From the NCBI GenBank assembly GCA_018818165.1, contig JAHISP010000070.1:1-64000 (forward strand): a stretch of 64,000 nucleotides of DNA, given 5' to 3'. Below the pieces are notes generated by a model that was not told the origin of the DNA, did not search any database, and was given only the letters and a program-made list of their open reading frames with translations. The translations under genes were made by a program, and so were the position numbers. Shown here in pieces: positions 36,537-46,076 of this stretch (the first letter of the stretch is position 1; each line of letters starts with the position of its first letter). This stretch comes from Bacteroidota bacterium. GTDB lineage: Bacteria > Bacteroidota > Ignavibacteria > Ignavibacteriales > Melioribacteraceae.

Positions 36537-36640
36537 AAAGATTGTTTCGGTTATTTCGATGTTTTCTTGCCGAAGCAATCTTTCTATTTCGAAGCGAATT
36601 AGAAAGATTGTCCCAAAGGAATTCTTGCAGAGCTTCACTC
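36537..36640. repeat. Two hairpins with the shared ATTCTTGCAGAGCTT motif
   Basis: An inverted repeat (aaagattgtttcgg with ccgaagcaatcttt, one G-T pair) follows the lipoprotein gene stop. Next comes attcttgcagagctt (36621-36635), the text that occurs in reverse at 27631-27645. A dispersed intergenic repeat of a second kind is likely, degenerate in both copies. Confidence 0.45.
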
Positions 36641-36712
36641 TGATTGCAATAACAAATACAAAAGAATTTTTTAAGGGTGAACTAATAAATTAAGATGTTA
36701 TAAAATTATTTT

Positions 36713-36745
36713 AAGGGGTTGATAATCTTCAACCCCTTTTTTTTA
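36713..36745 (+). terminator. Terminator between converging genes
   Basis: Perfect stem aaggggttga (36713-36722) with tcaacccctt (36729-36738), followed on the plus strand by a run of T (ten in total counting the two paired T). Serves the lipoprotein gene from the left; the TonB receptor gene ends just right of it. Confidence 0.85.
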
Positions 36746-36746
36746 T

Positions 36747-39236
36747 TTAAAATTCAATATCTAAACCAAGAACTGGAAGAATAGAAAATTGATAAACATT
36801 ATCTATAGTTCCATCTGAATTGTATTGATAGTTTGCAATATTTTTTCTGTTGTAAATATTTTGGAAGGAAAGATTTATCACTAAATTCCAAGTGCTAAAA
36901 TTAAATCTGCTATTAAATCCAAAATCTAATCGATGATAATCGGGATAGCGCATTCCATTAATGTTTTCATTTGCTTGCCATGCCCCTTTAGTCCAAGTTA
37001 CACCGCCAACTCTGTGTTGTTCACTAGTTGTGTAAACCATTTCAGTATAAGGTTTTCCACTAGCATATCTCCATTTCAAGCTCAATTCCATATCATCTGA
37101 AATTGGTAAAAGGTAAGTTGTGTATTTTAAAATAGCTGGAAGTTTGTCTAAAGTTTTACGCGCATCACTAAAACGTTTACCAATAATAATATTTAACACA
37201 TAAGGGAAATCATAATCAGATACATAACTTTTACCTTCCATGTCTATTCTTGGATCTTCAACCTCTGTCCAAGTGCGTGAAAAGCTTAAAGTTCCATACA
37301 AATCTTTCACAAGTTTTTGCTGTAGCATAAAATCAATTCCATAAACATTTTGTTTCCCAACGTTTAATTGCTTTTCCGAACGGAAAGTTGGATCACTTTG
37401 ATGAACAAAATTTTCGCTAACAGGTATGTTGTTATATTTTTTATAGAATCCTTCTACTGTTAATTTTAACCCATCATCCAAAATGTGTTCAACGCCTAAA
37501 ATGAAATGACGTGAGTGACTGTTTTTCAAAAATTGATTTTCGTTTGTCTGATATCTATCACCATAAGTTGGATAAGAATGAGTTTGATAATATTCCCCAT
37601 ATGCAAAATTAATATTTGTTATTAGTGGAATTAAATAATAAGAAGCAGAAAAGCGTGGGCTTACGTTGGCAGCATTTGAGTATGTAAATACATCATATCT
37701 TGCACCTATATTAAGAATTAATCTATCAGAAAAGAAGTTAAGTTTATCATTAACAAATAGATATGATTTATTTTGATTTAATAAATCAAGGTTTGTAGTT
37801 AAGTTTGCAGCTTTTTGAATAATTGAAGTTTCGTGAACTCCATCATTATTGGTATCAAATCTAACAGTATCTGCATCAATAAAAGCAGATTGCTCATAAC
37901 CACCAAACTTCAATTGACCACCAAATTCCAGTCTATTTATTTTTGAAATTGACCAACCAAATTGAGCTTTAAGAGCAGTTTCAAGGTTATCACTTTTATT
38001 AGAGTAGATATATCTTGAGTTCAAAACTTTGGAATCAGAAATACTACCATCACCATCAAATTGGCGCTCAGTATAACTGTATCCAAAATCAACTTCGTTA
38101 TGATAATTATTAGCATAAAGTGTTATTACTGAAAAAAGATTTTTTGACCAAACACTGTTCAATGAAATTCCGCTTGCCCATTGATTTTGATGAACATCAA
38201 TAATTTGTGTATCAACAGAATCTATTTGATTAGCTTTTTCTTCATAAATATTATCAGGCAAACCATCAAATTTTATTTTATCATTTCCATAAATTCCAGA
38301 CCAGGAAAGCTTATGCTTGTTTGAAAGATTGTACATAAATCTAAATTGAGCATCGTAATAAATTGGAATTGCAGTTAATCCAAAAGATTTTGCAATTAAA
38401 TCAATATAGCTTTTTCTTGCAGATATTAACCACGAACCATTGCCATTATCAATTGCTCCTTCAAGTGTGGCACCAACTCCAGCCATAGAAATATTTGTTT
38501 CACCAACAAATGGCTGTGATGTAATTCCGTCTCGAGTTTTAATATTCATAGCAGAGGACATTTTATCGCCAAATTTTGAGATAAATCCACCTGTTGAAAA
38601 CTGTATATCCTGGATTAGTTCAGTATTTATCATATTAATTGGACCACCGGAATTAAACTCGTTTGGGTAATGATTTGTGGAATGCAGCTCCATATTATCA
38701 AAAATTGTTAAATTTTCGTTTGGTGAACCGCCACGGACAAGAAGTTCATTTGTTTGGTCGTTAGAAAATGAAACGCCAGCCATGCCTTGCAAAATTCTTT
38801 GAAAATCAGACATAGAACCAGGAGAACGACGAACTTCTTCAACTCCAAGTGCAATTGTGCTTAAATTATTTTCAATTACTGCTTTGTCAAAATAATCTGC
38901 AGTTACAGTCACTTCATCCATTTTTAAAGTTGTTGGAGAGAGTTGAACATCAATATAAGTCTGACTTTTGGTTTTTATAATTATATCGGTTTTAATAACA
39001 GTTTCAAATCCAATTAGTGAAACTTTTATTGAATATGAACCGACTGGGACATTAAATTCAAAATTGCCATTAATGTCTGTAGCAGCTCCAACATTTTCCA
39101 ATTCGGTAATTAGTATGTTTGCTCCAATTAAAGCTTCTTTTGTTGATGAATCAATTACTTTGCCGGAAAGCGACCCAGTTTGGGCAAAACTAAGATTTGA
39201 TATTAATAAAACCAACACCAGTATTTTTAACTTCAT
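36747..39236 (-). CDS. TonB-dependent outer-membrane receptor with carboxypeptidase-regulatory N-domain
   Basis: 829-aa outer-membrane protein. A signal peptide (KILVLVLLISNLSFAQ) is followed by a beta-sandwich domain of the carboxypeptidase-regulatory type (GSLSGKVIDSSTKEALIGANILI, 20-105), a plug domain (MSDFQRILQGMAGVSFSNDQTNELLVRGGSPNENLTIFDNMELHST, about 140-250) and a long 22-strand barrel. The last residues LPVLGLDIEF form the terminal strand. There is no SusD-like or siderophore gene beside it. The ligand is unknown. A membrane-bound LytTR regulator follows after 140 bases. Confidence 0.93.
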   Translation of the reverse strand: MKLKILVLVLLISNLSFAQTGSLSGKVIDSSTKEALIGANILITELENVGAATDINGNFEFNVPVGSYSIKVSLIGFETVIKTDIIIKTKSQTYIDVQLSPTTLKMDEVTVTADYFDKAVIENNLSTIALGVEEVRRSPGSMSDFQRILQGMAGVSFSNDQTNELLVRGGSPNENLTIFDNMELHSTNHYPNEFNSGGPINMINTELIQDIQFSTGGFISKFGDKMSSAMNIKTRDGITSQPFVGETNISMAGVGATLEGAIDNGNGSWLISARKSYIDLIAKSFGLTAIPIYYDAQFRFMYNLSNKHKLSWSGIYGNDKIKFDGLPDNIYEEKANQIDSVDTQIIDVHQNQWASGISLNSVWSKNLFSVITLYANNYHNEVDFGYSYTERQFDGDGSISDSKVLNSRYIYSNKSDNLETALKAQFGWSISKINRLEFGGQLKFGGYEQSAFIDADTVRFDTNNDGVHETSIIQKAANLTTNLDLLNQNKSYLFVNDKLNFFSDRLILNIGARYDVFTYSNAANVSPRFSASYYLIPLITNINFAYGEYYQTHSYPTYGDRYQTNENQFLKNSHSRHFILGVEHILDDGLKLTVEGFYKKYNNIPVSENFVHQSDPTFRSEKQLNVGKQNVYGIDFMLQQKLVKDLYGTLSFSRTWTEVEDPRIDMEGKSYVSDYDFPYVLNIIIGKRFSDARKTLDKLPAILKYTTYLLPISDDMELSLKWRYASGKPYTEMVYTTSEQHRVGGVTWTKGAWQANENINGMRYPDYHRLDFGFNSRFNFSTWNLVINLSFQNIYNRKNIANYQYNSDGTIDNVYQFSILPVLGLDIEF

Positions 39237-39379
39237 TTATTCTCCAGTTTCTAAAAATTATTTCATACAAAAGTAAATGCTTATTATTTAAAATGAAGTT
39301 GATTGTGATAAACAGCAATGATTTTGTGATGAAAAGACAAATAATAATTCAATTAGCGAGATTTGGGACGAATGGGATT

Positions 39380-40240
39380 TTAGATTGTTCCAAAATTTAT
39401 TTCTTGAGAAAAATTACGAGAAACTGGAATTTGAAAATCGAGAGCATCCATATGCAAATATAGCGCACGGGCATTTCCAGAAGTTTTTGTAACTTGATTT
39501 ATATTTACAAAATATGATTTATGACAGCGAATTATAGTTTTATTCTCGTATAAATCCTCTTCAATTTTTTTCATAGTTGTTCTAATAATTTCTCTCTTCA
39601 GGTTATTCTCCTCAGTGAAATATAAAGTAATATAATTGCCCATCGATTTTATACACAAAAAATTATTTTGAGGAATTGATATAGAAATATTCTGTGATAT
39701 AATATTTATGTTTTCTACTTCCAGATTATTATTGAGTTTTGATTCAAGTTGCTTGTTAACTATTGCAGAAAGATTCTCGTTTGAGTGACGCATTCTTAGT
39801 TCAAAAAAATAAACTAAAAATAAACTGGGCAAAAATCCAACGGCAATAGTCATAAATAGAAAATTAGTAATGGAGTAATCCAAATCCACTGGCTTTTCTA
39901 CTGATTGGAAATATATCCAGTTAAGAATTGCAATTGGGATAATCATTATAAAATTATGCACAAAGCTTTTCCAGATATTCCATTTTTCTGGTAAAAAAAA
40001 ATCCTTAAATAAGTTCATGGAAACAAAACCATTAAAAAGAATAACAAAACTTGTAATAACTCCATAACCAGAAAAATATAAATATTTGTATTTTTCAACT
40101 TTATCCAGACCAAATGGTTGAAATACCGAAAGGAAAATGAAAATAAAGAATCCAAAACCTATTGCTAGTACAACTTTGTCTTTGGAAGATTCAATTATAG
40201 GACAAGGGCGGTTTAATATTTTTGTAAGTGTCTTTAGCAA
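39380..40240 (-). CDS. Membrane-anchored LytTR-family transcriptional regulator
   Basis: Four hydrophobic helices in residues 25-155 (IGFGFFIFIFLSVFQPFGLDK, then three more) precede a LytTR DNA-binding domain in residues 190-286 (CIKSMGNYITLYFTEE, IIRTTMKKIEEDL, IIRCHKSYFVNINQV). The classic receiver domain is missing, so it is not a standard response regulator; it belongs to the sensor-less, membrane-tethered group common in Bacteroidota relatives. It is upstream of the TonB receptor on the same strand, 143 bases away, and could regulate it; this is not shown. Ligand unknown. Confidence 0.88.
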   Translation of the reverse strand: MLKTLTKILNRPCPIIESSKDKVVLAIGFGFFIFIFLSVFQPFGLDKVEKYKYLYFSGYGVITSFVILFNGFVSMNLFKDFFLPEKWNIWKSFVHNFIMIIPIAILNWIYFQSVEKPVDLDYSITNFLFMTIAVGFLPSLFLVYFFELRMRHSNENLSAIVNKQLESKLNNNLEVENINIISQNISISIPQNNFLCIKSMGNYITLYFTEENNLKREIIRTTMKKIEEDLYENKTIIRCHKSYFVNINQVTKTSGNARALYLHMDALDFQIPVSRNFSQEINFGTI

Positions 40241-40365
40241 TAATTTTCAATAAATAGTTATTTTAAAATGAAATTTAAACAACTATTTAAATGTAATCAA
40301 ATGCCTTCCCCCATTCACATTTAGGTGATTTATCTAAAATGATTATCTGGACGTGACACAAAATC

Positions 40366-40755
40366 TTAAAATTTTTTTAATATTCTATGCTTTGGTTTAC
40401 TTTCGCTAAAACAGCAGACTAAATACAAAAGTCCAGTGAGTGGAAAAAGCAGAAAGAAAATTCCTAATTTTAGATAATCAGAGAAAATGGCATTAATAAT
40501 TATAAAAACTAAAAATCCAACAATAATTAAAGCACCGCCAATTCCTTCCCATTTCCAAGCAGAAAAAAGTCCTGCTAATATTACAAACAACGATGTAGTT
40601 AACAAAAACTCCCTACTTGTTAAGTTAAATGAGTTTGGAAATGTTTCTCCAAGTGCAAGCAAAATAACTACAAAAATTAATAGGATACTAAATAAATGTG
40701 CCAAGTATCGCACTGTAGGAATAAATGCTTTTCTTGAAAATTTTAATGGTTTCAT
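40366..40755 (-). CDS. Small membrane protein of unknown function
   Basis: 129 residues with four hydrophobic stretches (about 15-40, 45-65, 70-92, 95-115), no motif that I know, and a basic C-terminus (KPKHRILKKF). It is preceded by AGGGAGGAA upstream of the ATG, so translation is plausible. It sits between the LytTR gene and the TolC operon; whether it belongs to either is unclear. Membrane-inserted helices in a short protein suggest a regulatory or scaffolding role only by analogy. Confidence 0.6.
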   Translation of the reverse strand: MKPLKFSRKAFIPTVRYLAHLFSILLIFVVILLALGETFPNSFNLTSREFLLTTSLFVILAGLFSAWKWEGIGGALIIVGFLVFIIINAIFSDYLKLGIFFLLFPLTGLLYLVCCFSESKPKHRILKKF

Positions 40756-40913
40756 TTTTTCCTCCCTAATGTTTTAAAGAGAATTACTTCGAGGTTCTTA
40801 TAAGGTAAGAAATATTTTGAGATTGAGCAATATTAAATTTTCGCAGTGTGAAAATTTAAGGAAATATTTAAAAATCATAAAATATATGCTAATACTAAAA
40901 CACAAAAAAAATA

Positions 40914-42344
40914 TTATTGATACTTTTTGTAAGTCTTTCTTTCTAAATCAGCAACGGCAAGATTGTAATCAATTAAAGCACCAATACTATTATTTTTTGC
41001 TTCCGTAAGTCTAAGCTGCATTTGAGCTAAATCAAAGCTTGAAATTGTTCCAGACTTAAATCTTTCTACAGAAATGTTATAACTTTTTTCTGCAATTTCT
41101 ACTGATTTACTTAATACTTCAACTCGGGCTTTTGCCGAATTAATTTTATTAATAGTTGCAATAACATCATTTTTGATTGTCTTTTCCAAATATTGATATG
41201 CAAGTTTTTCTATCAGCAAATTCGTTTCAGCAACTTCTACATCTCTAGAAGTTTTTCCCCAATCCCAGACAGGAACTGATAAAGTAAGTGCTACATAAAT
41301 ATCATCTAATAGTTTATCAAAAAGTGTTTGAAATTCAGAATCGTTATTGCTAATTCCATATCTTGCATTAAGGACAATTTTAATGTTTTTTCGTGAATCA
41401 ACTTCATTAACATTTAGTTTTGAAAGGTAAATATCATTTTCTTGGTTTAATAAATCCGATCTATTTTTCAAAGCACTTGCAATTGCAACGCTATCATCAA
41501 TAACTAAAGGTTCATATAAAAGGTTGGAAATTATATCAATATCATTTTCAAGTTCTAAACCGAGAAGGATTTTAAAATTGTTTTTCCCCTCTTCAAAAGT
41601 GCGTTTTGAGTTTAGAAGATCATTTTTACTAGCTGCCAAATCCACTTCCAATTGAAGTGCTTCAACTTCTGCAATTAATCCAGCATAAAATTTATTTTGC
41701 GCAGTTTGGTATGATTCCTCGTTTTGCTTAACTTTTTCTTGTGTAATTGATAAGCTTTCTTTTAATCTATATAAATTATAGAAAGCAGATTTAACATCAT
41801 AAATTAAATTCTGTTCGGCATATGTATAATTTCTTGCTGCTTTTTTAAGATTTATTTCTGAACGCTCTAAGTTAGCCCATTGTGTATTAAACGTAAATAA
41901 AGGTTGGTTTAATGACACAGAAACGTTTGTATAATAATCTTTAGTTAAATCAAGATTTGTCCCAAATTGCTCTCTGCCAAATATTCTTCCCACAACGTTA
42001 ATATTTCCATTAGAAAAGATTAAAGGCTGATTTAAACTAAGCCGCCCTTCAATTCTGGAACTACCAAGTTCATAAAATTCTTCTTTACTTTCTGCTGGAT
42101 TAAACTGACTAACTAGACTCTTTGAATAACTTGGTATATCAAATTCTAAATCCAGTTTAGAAAAAAGACTTGCTTTAAAAGCTTCCAAACTTTTTTCGGA
42201 AGCCAATAAAGAGTATTCAGCATTTTTAATTCCAAAACTCTTTTGCAATGCAATATTAATAGATTTTTCTAGCGTAAAAATTTCCTGTGCAAAGCAAAAA
42301 CTGGGAATTAAAAACATGATAGTTATTTGAAGAATTTTTTTCAT
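40914..42344 (-). CDS. TolC-like outer-membrane efflux protein
   Basis: 476-aa channel protein with a signal peptide (ILQITIMFLIPSFCFAQE) and long alternate helices of the OEP family (two copies: LNVSLNQPLFTFNTQWANLERSE and LTLSVPVWDWGKTSRDVE are equivalent parts). SFDLAQMQLRLTEAKNN near the end is typical. It forms the outer channel for the HlyD-MacB-type system encoded just upstream (14 bases from the permease). Confidence 0.92.
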   Translation of the reverse strand: MKKILQITIMFLIPSFCFAQEIFTLEKSINIALQKSFGIKNAEYSLLASEKSLEAFKASLFSKLDLEFDIPSYSKSLVSQFNPAESKEEFYELGSSRIEGRLSLNQPLIFSNGNINVVGRIFGREQFGTNLDLTKDYYTNVSVSLNQPLFTFNTQWANLERSEINLKKAARNYTYAEQNLIYDVKSAFYNLYRLKESLSITQEKVKQNEESYQTAQNKFYAGLIAEVEALQLEVDLAASKNDLLNSKRTFEEGKNNFKILLGLELENDIDIISNLLYEPLVIDDSVAIASALKNRSDLLNQENDIYLSKLNVNEVDSRKNIKIVLNARYGISNNDSEFQTLFDKLLDDIYVALTLSVPVWDWGKTSRDVEVAETNLLIEKLAYQYLEKTIKNDVIATINKINSAKARVEVLSKSVEIAEKSYNISVERFKSGTISSFDLAQMQLRLTEAKNNSIGALIDYNLAVADLERKTYKKYQ

Positions 42345-42358
42345 TTTAAACCAATAAA

Positions 42359-43648
42359 TTATTCATAACGAAGAGCATCAATGGGATCTTTTTCTGCCGC
42401 TTTTTTTGCAGGATAACTTCCAAAAATAAATCCAACCATTACTGAAACAAAAAATGCAAGAATTATTGAAGAAGGAGTTATTATTGTCCGCCAATCGGCA
42501 TAGTTTGAAATTATTGATGTTAGTATAAATCCAGTAAGAATGCCAAGTAAACCACCAATAAAGCTAATTGTTAAAGCCTCAAAAATAAATTGATTTAGAA
42601 CATTTTGCCTTGTTGCACCAACAGCTCTTCTAATTCCAATTTCTTTAGTACGTTCCATAATATTTGCAAGCATAATATTCATAATGCCAATTCCACCAAC
42701 TAAAAGAGAAATGCCAGCAATTGCGCCCATAACAATGTTAAAAATATTTTGAGTTTTTTGCTTTTGAGCCATTATCTCTTCTGGAATAATTATTCTATAA
42801 TCTAAAACGGCGTAATGTTTTCTTGTAAGAATTCTTTTTATAATGCCAGCAACAATTACAATTTTATCATCACCAGTAACTTTAACAGTTAACTGATTAA
42901 TTGTTTTCCTATCAATTGCATTTGCAATTTTTCCTATATCCAGCCAATTGATTTCATTCCTTTTTGAAGGATCAATATATTTATCCATTTTATAATTCAT
43001 GGTAGAAAGTGGAATATAAACATCCTGATTAAAATTTCTGAAGTTGGTACTTGGTGTATTTTCCACTAAATTTTTTTTTGCTGAAATAACTCCAATAATA
43101 GTAAACCAAAAATCACCAATTTTAATTTTTTCATTTATCGGGTCTTTATATTTGAAAAGTTGTGTTTTAATATCCGCACCAATTACGCATACGTTAGCGT
43201 ATCTTTCCATATGCTGTTTATTGAAAAAATTACCAGACTCTAAGTTGGAATTAAAAGTGGTAGGATAGTTGGTGGTAGTTCCAATAATATTTGCTTCAAG
43301 GATATTGGATTTATATACAATTTTTTCAAGAGATTCTCTTTGCGGAGTAAGAGAAATAATAAATGGACAGATATTTTTTATTGCAGTTAAATCATCTAAA
43401 GTTAATCCAGGCGAAAATGAAGTTGGCTCTTTTTCGTTAACTTCAGACATTTCAGATTTTATAATTATGTTATTTGAGCCCAAAAGCTCAATCTGTTCTA
43501 ATGTTTCTCTCCTAGCACCCTCACCAATAGAAAGCATTGCTATTACAGAAGCAACTCCAAATATAATGCCCAACATTGTTAAAAATGTTCGCAGTTTATT
43601 GGCGTTTAATTCTTCAAGTCCTATTTTAAAAAGATCTAGCTTTTTCAA
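42359..43648 (-). CDS. MacB-type ABC permease, ATPase-free
   Basis: 429-aa permease of the MacB type: an N-terminal helix (ANKLRTFLTMLGIIFGVASVIAML), a MacB_PCD periplasmic domain and a C-terminal FtsX domain (GIGIMNIMLANIMERTKEIGIRRAVGA ... ). It lacks the nucleotide-binding domain found in full MacB. The first codon is TTG, read directly after the TAG of the HlyD gene (zero gap), so translation is probably coupled to that gene. No ATPase gene is in this operon, so it must use one from elsewhere. Confidence 0.9.
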   Translation of the reverse strand: MKKLDLFKIGLEELNANKLRTFLTMLGIIFGVASVIAMLSIGEGARRETLEQIELLGSNNIIIKSEMSEVNEKEPTSFSPGLTLDDLTAIKNICPFIISLTPQRESLEKIVYKSNILEANIIGTTTNYPTTFNSNLESGNFFNKQHMERYANVCVIGADIKTQLFKYKDPINEKIKIGDFWFTIIGVISAKKNLVENTPSTNFRNFNQDVYIPLSTMNYKMDKYIDPSKRNEINWLDIGKIANAIDRKTINQLTVKVTGDDKIVIVAGIIKRILTRKHYAVLDYRIIIPEEIMAQKQKTQNIFNIVMGAIAGISLLVGGIGIMNIMLANIMERTKEIGIRRAVGATRQNVLNQFIFEALTISFIGGLLGILTGFILTSIISNYADWRTIITPSSIILAFFVSVMVGFIFGSYPAKKAAEKDPIDALRYE

Positions 43649-45025
43649 CTATTTCCCATTTTCTGGCATTTGAACTGAACTATCTTTTGATAAATCGTCA
43701 GCAGAAGTATCATTGTTAATATCTATTAATGCTACAACATCTCTGTCTTCAAGACCACTTTCAATAACTACAAAATCATCACTTTTTTCACCAATTGTAA
43801 CATTAACTTCATCAAAGCTAGAGCCATTTTTTTTGTAAACAATAAAATTTTCTCCATCCTCAAATAAAGCCTCGTGTGGAATAAAAATTTTGTTTTTAAT
43901 TTCATTAATAATTATTTTGTTGCTTGTTGTCATTCCAGGTTTTAATATTTCTGAGGCACCTTCTATATCAATAAAAACATCAAATACCTTTATAGTTGAT
44001 TGACTATCTTTTTGTTTTCCCAATTTTGCAACTTTTGAAATAGTGCCAATAAAAGAACTGTCTTGAAAAGCATCAAGTTTTACCAGGACTTTTTGACCAA
44101 TTTTGACTTTACTTATATCAACTTCATTTACAAAAGTTCGGCTTTCCATTTTTGATAAATCAGGTAAAGTAACTATTCCTTGTCCTGGCCAAGGTTGATC
44201 ACCAATTTGAAACTTTTGACCTTGATTGTTCCAGTTATTTCCATAAACAACTAAACCCTCGCTGGATGAAATTAGTGTAAGATCATCCAAGTCTCTTTTT
44301 GCTTTTTCCAAGTCGTTATTTTTTTGCCTAATTTCAACATTCATGTTTTCTAATTCAGATTTTTGAATTATTCTATTAGACTCAAAGGTTTGTTTTATTT
44401 TTTGAAAATTCAATTCATTTTTCCTATGCTGAAGTTCAGCTTCTCTTCTTTTTGCTTCAGCTTCAAATTTCATTTGTTCCATGCTTAACTTCGATAATTC
44501 AAAGCTAAGCTCAGCACTTTTTAAATCCGATTCCATTTGAGCTATTTGTGACTGATGATTGGCTAATAATTTATCCTTATTAGAACGAGATATTTCCAAT
44601 TGTGCTTCAACATTTTTTACAATTGCCAACGCTTCAGTAGGGTCAAATTTTGCGACAACTTCTCCAGCTTTAATATATTCACCTTCTGGTACCAACTGAA
44701 CAATTTTCAAAACACCTCTAACTCTTGGAGCGGAAATTGCTATTGAACTTTTTGCTGACATTTCTCCACTTTCGGTAATTGAAACTAAAAACACATTCTT
44801 TTTTACCGTAAATGTTGGAATATTTGAATCAATTGATGAGCTTGTGGATAGATAAAGCACTACAAATATTGCTAATAAAACTATTATTGGTAGTGAAAAT
44901 TTGCTTCTAAATATTTTAGGAAATTTTCTTTTGTTTGCAAAATTAAGGTATTTCTTGTTTGCCTGATTAATTTTGTTTATAAAATTAAATGTTGAGCCAG
45001 AGAGATTACTTTTTAATTTACCCAT
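43649..45025 (-). CDS. HlyD-type efflux adaptor
   Basis: 458 residues. Residues 50-70 form the membrane anchor (LPIIVLLAIFVVLYLSTSS); then two lipoyl half-motifs (SAPRVRGVLKIVQLVPEGEYI and ISSSEGLVVYGNNWN) enclose a long coiled coil (about 130-240). An extended beta domain follows, which ends with an acidic tail. It is the first gene of the three-gene minus operon adaptor-permease-TolC. The ATPase that drives such a system is missing. Confidence 0.9.
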   Translation of the reverse strand: MGKLKSNLSGSTFNFINKINQANKKYLNFANKRKFPKIFRSKFSLPIIVLLAIFVVLYLSTSSSIDSNIPTFTVKKNVFLVSITESGEMSAKSSIAISAPRVRGVLKIVQLVPEGEYIKAGEVVAKFDPTEALAIVKNVEAQLEISRSNKDKLLANHQSQIAQMESDLKSAELSFELSKLSMEQMKFEAEAKRREAELQHRKNELNFQKIKQTFESNRIIQKSELENMNVEIRQKNNDLEKAKRDLDDLTLISSSEGLVVYGNNWNNQGQKFQIGDQPWPGQGIVTLPDLSKMESRTFVNEVDISKVKIGQKVLVKLDAFQDSSFIGTISKVAKLGKQKDSQSTIKVFDVFIDIEGASEILKPGMTTSNKIIINEIKNKIFIPHEALFEDGENFIVYKKNGSSFDEVNVTIGEKSDDFVVIESGLEDRDVVALIDINNDTSADDLSKDSSVQMPENGK

Positions 45026-45257
45026 ACTACATCTTCATAATTATTGAGTGAATAAAAAATAAAAAATATTTTAACAAATAAAAAGGCATTATTTAATATT
45101 ATATTAAACAATACAACTTTTTGTAAATTAGATGATAATTAAAATTCAGATTTGTGGAAAAACCCATGCCTAAAGATATACAATTGAGTAATTTTATAAT
45201 GCGTTTTATTTGTAAAATAGTGATGAGTTTGCAAAGAATTAGAACAATGGAAAAAAA

Positions 45258-46055
45258 ATGAACATTAAAATTGTAATAATTTCTGGACTGTTTTTATTAA
45301 GTTTTATAGGATGCAGTTCATCTAAGATGATTCAAAGTAGGCAGGCTGAAACGGAAATTGTTGTTGATGGAAATCAAGATGAATGGAGTGGAAAGTTAAA
45401 ATTTATTGAAAATGAACGTGCGGCTATTGGATTTCAAAATGATGATAAAAATCTTTACATCTGTTTTGTTTCGGCAGATAAAGCGGGCGTAATGAAAATT
45501 TTATCACTTGGTTTAACAGTGTGGTTTCAGCCAGAAAATGGTGAGCAAATGGTTGGTCTGCAATTTCCTAAAAGAATGGATAAAGTAGCACCAAGAAGTT
45601 TAATGGGAAAGAATAGAGAGCAGAATGAGAAAACAGATTTTGAAGTAACCGTAAAGACAATGATGCAAAACCAAGGTGAGTATTCCATTGTAAATGAGGA
45701 TGAAGAAATTCTTTTTGCTTCTCCCATAGGTAGCAATGATGGATATCAAATTAAAATTGGAGTACAAAATCAGCAATTTGTTTACGAAGCAAAAATTCCA
45801 ATTGGGAATAATAATTTAGCGCAAATTCCAATTAATGTTTTTCCAAACGAAAAAATTAAAATTGGCTTTGTAAGTGGGGAATTTGATAAAGACGAAATGA
45901 AAAATGATGCTCCGATGGATAGTGAAACATCGGACGGTCAAGGAAGTCGTAAAGGAATGGGTGGAGGTCGTGGAAATGGAGCTGGTAAACAAGGGTTAAA
46001 TAGAACCGGAATTAAAAGATTAAATTTTGATGTTGAAGTTAAGCTGGCTGAGTAA
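45258..46055 (+). CDS. Lipoprotein with CBM9-like N-terminal segment
   Basis: 265 aa with lipobox FIGC (Cys19). Residues 32-90 (IVVDGNQDEWSGKLKFIENERAAIGFQNDDKNLYICF) have the 'D-G-x-x-D-E-W' start of CBM9/DOMON-like beta-sandwich domains seen in surface lipoproteins. A Gly/Met/Arg-rich linker (GSRKGMGGGRGNGAGKQG) lies near the C-terminus, before KRLNFDVEVKLAE. No catalytic residues were seen. Function unknown; the exporter operon to the left runs the other way. Confidence 0.65.
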   Translation: MNIKIVIISGLFLLSFIGCSSSKMIQSRQAETEIVVDGNQDEWSGKLKFIENERAAIGFQNDDKNLYICFVSADKAGVMKILSLGLTVWFQPENGEQMVGLQFPKRMDKVAPRSLMGKNREQNEKTDFEVTVKTMMQNQGEYSIVNEDEEILFASPIGSNDGYQIKIGVQNQQFVYEAKIPIGNNNLAQIPINVFPNEKIKIGFVSGEFDKDEMKNDAPMDSETSDGQGSRKGMGGGRGNGAGKQGLNRTGIKRLNFDVEVKLAE

Positions 46056-46076
46056 CTTATAAATTGTTAGCTACAG

